Assembly: GCA_002338715.1 (NCBI GenBank)
Contig: DDIR01000039.1
Location: 24,107-29,269, forward strand
Direction of reading: 5' to 3'
DNA length: 5,163 nucleotides
Source of the DNA: Phycisphaerales bacterium UBA1845
GTDB lineage: Bacteria > Planctomycetota > Phycisphaerae > UBA1845
A model generated the notes under the pieces. It did not search any database, had not been told where the DNA came from, and was given only the letters and a program-made list of their open reading frames with translations. Of the stretch, positions 4,995 through 5,163 are shown in pieces; positions within the stretch are counted from its first letter, which is position 1; each line of letters starts with the position of its first letter. The position numbers and the translations under genes are program-made.

Positions 4995-5163
4995 TTAGCG
5001 ACGACTCGAGTGACGCCCCATCGTGCGACGCTCACCGTACGACCTTGAGTCGGGTGTGCGGCTGGCGAGGCGGCGACGTCCGTCATTACGCTCATCCGTC
5101 TGTGAGAACGTCCGAGCATTGACCACACCGCGACCGCTTGCGTATCCGGAGGCGGCTGCCGTC
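4995..5163 (-). CDS. Possible C-terminal tail of an unidentified minus-strand gene (N-terminus outside window)
   Basis: One minus-strand frame is open from the right edge for 55 codons and ends with TAA at 4995-4997, 43 bases before the strong terminator. That spacing is what a real gene end would show. The tail is rich in Arg, Ser, Gly and Thr with little hydrophobic content, so it would be a disordered basic end; I recognise no domain. Two other minus frames are also open or partly open here: one stops at about 5092-5094 after 23 codons, and another runs into the terminator stem. The choice of this frame is inference from the terminator position only. Confidence 0.3.
   Translation of the reverse strand, partial: TAAASGYASGRGVVNARTFSQTDERNDGRRRLASRTPDSRSYGERRTMGRHSSRR

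Noticed and set aside
4868..5122. An 84-codon plus-strand open frame at the right end
   Set aside because: It crosses the terminator at 4908-4951, lacks a ribosome binding site and encodes a low-complexity basic peptide.

Overview
The window looks like chromosomal DNA of a bacterium with moderately high GC content, most likely a planctomycete. That guess rests on the company of secreted DUF11-repeat and quinoprotein-like propeller proteins and on the codon style. No rRNA or marker gene is present to prove it. I see no phage, transposon, CRISPR array, tRNA or toxin-antitoxin module.

Left to right: (1) positions 1-925, minus strand, the N-terminal 308 codons of an exported six-bladed-propeller protein of the glucose/sorbosone dehydrogenase (soluble quinoprotein) type, cut by the window edge. 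(2) A 252-bp divergent intergenic region with a two-copy 18-bp tandem repeat. (3) 1178-2113, plus strand, a NodB-type polysaccharide deacetylase of the exosortase/PEP-CTERM-locus subfamily, starting at TTG. (4) 2095-2916, minus strand, a clear small-conductance mechanosensitive channel, MscS, whose 3' end overlaps the deacetylase 3' end by 19 bp. (5) 2917-3042, a short, highly structured spacer holding a strong intrinsic terminator that ends only five bases before the mscS ribosome binding site. (6) 3043-4554, minus strand, a secreted protein made of four DUF11-type beta-sandwich repeats. (7) 4555-4994, a non-coding stretch holding the structured leader of the DUF11 gene, a weak promoter candidate, and one strong plus one weak intrinsic terminator for a minus-strand gene to the right. 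(8) 4995-5163, possibly the C-terminal tail of that gene.

Three of the four good genes concern the cell envelope or exterior: an exported dehydrogenase-like protein, a polysaccharide-modifying enzyme and a secreted repeat protein; MscS protects the membrane in osmotic downshift. Nothing shows that they form one pathway. Their orientations and the terminators argue for separate units, except that DUF11 and mscS may be linked by readthrough.

I did not find a convincing new multi-gene system. The best leads are regulatory: the terminator placed directly before the mscS ribosome binding site with an alternative upstream pairing partner (attenuator-like), and the row of hairpins in the DUF11 leader.
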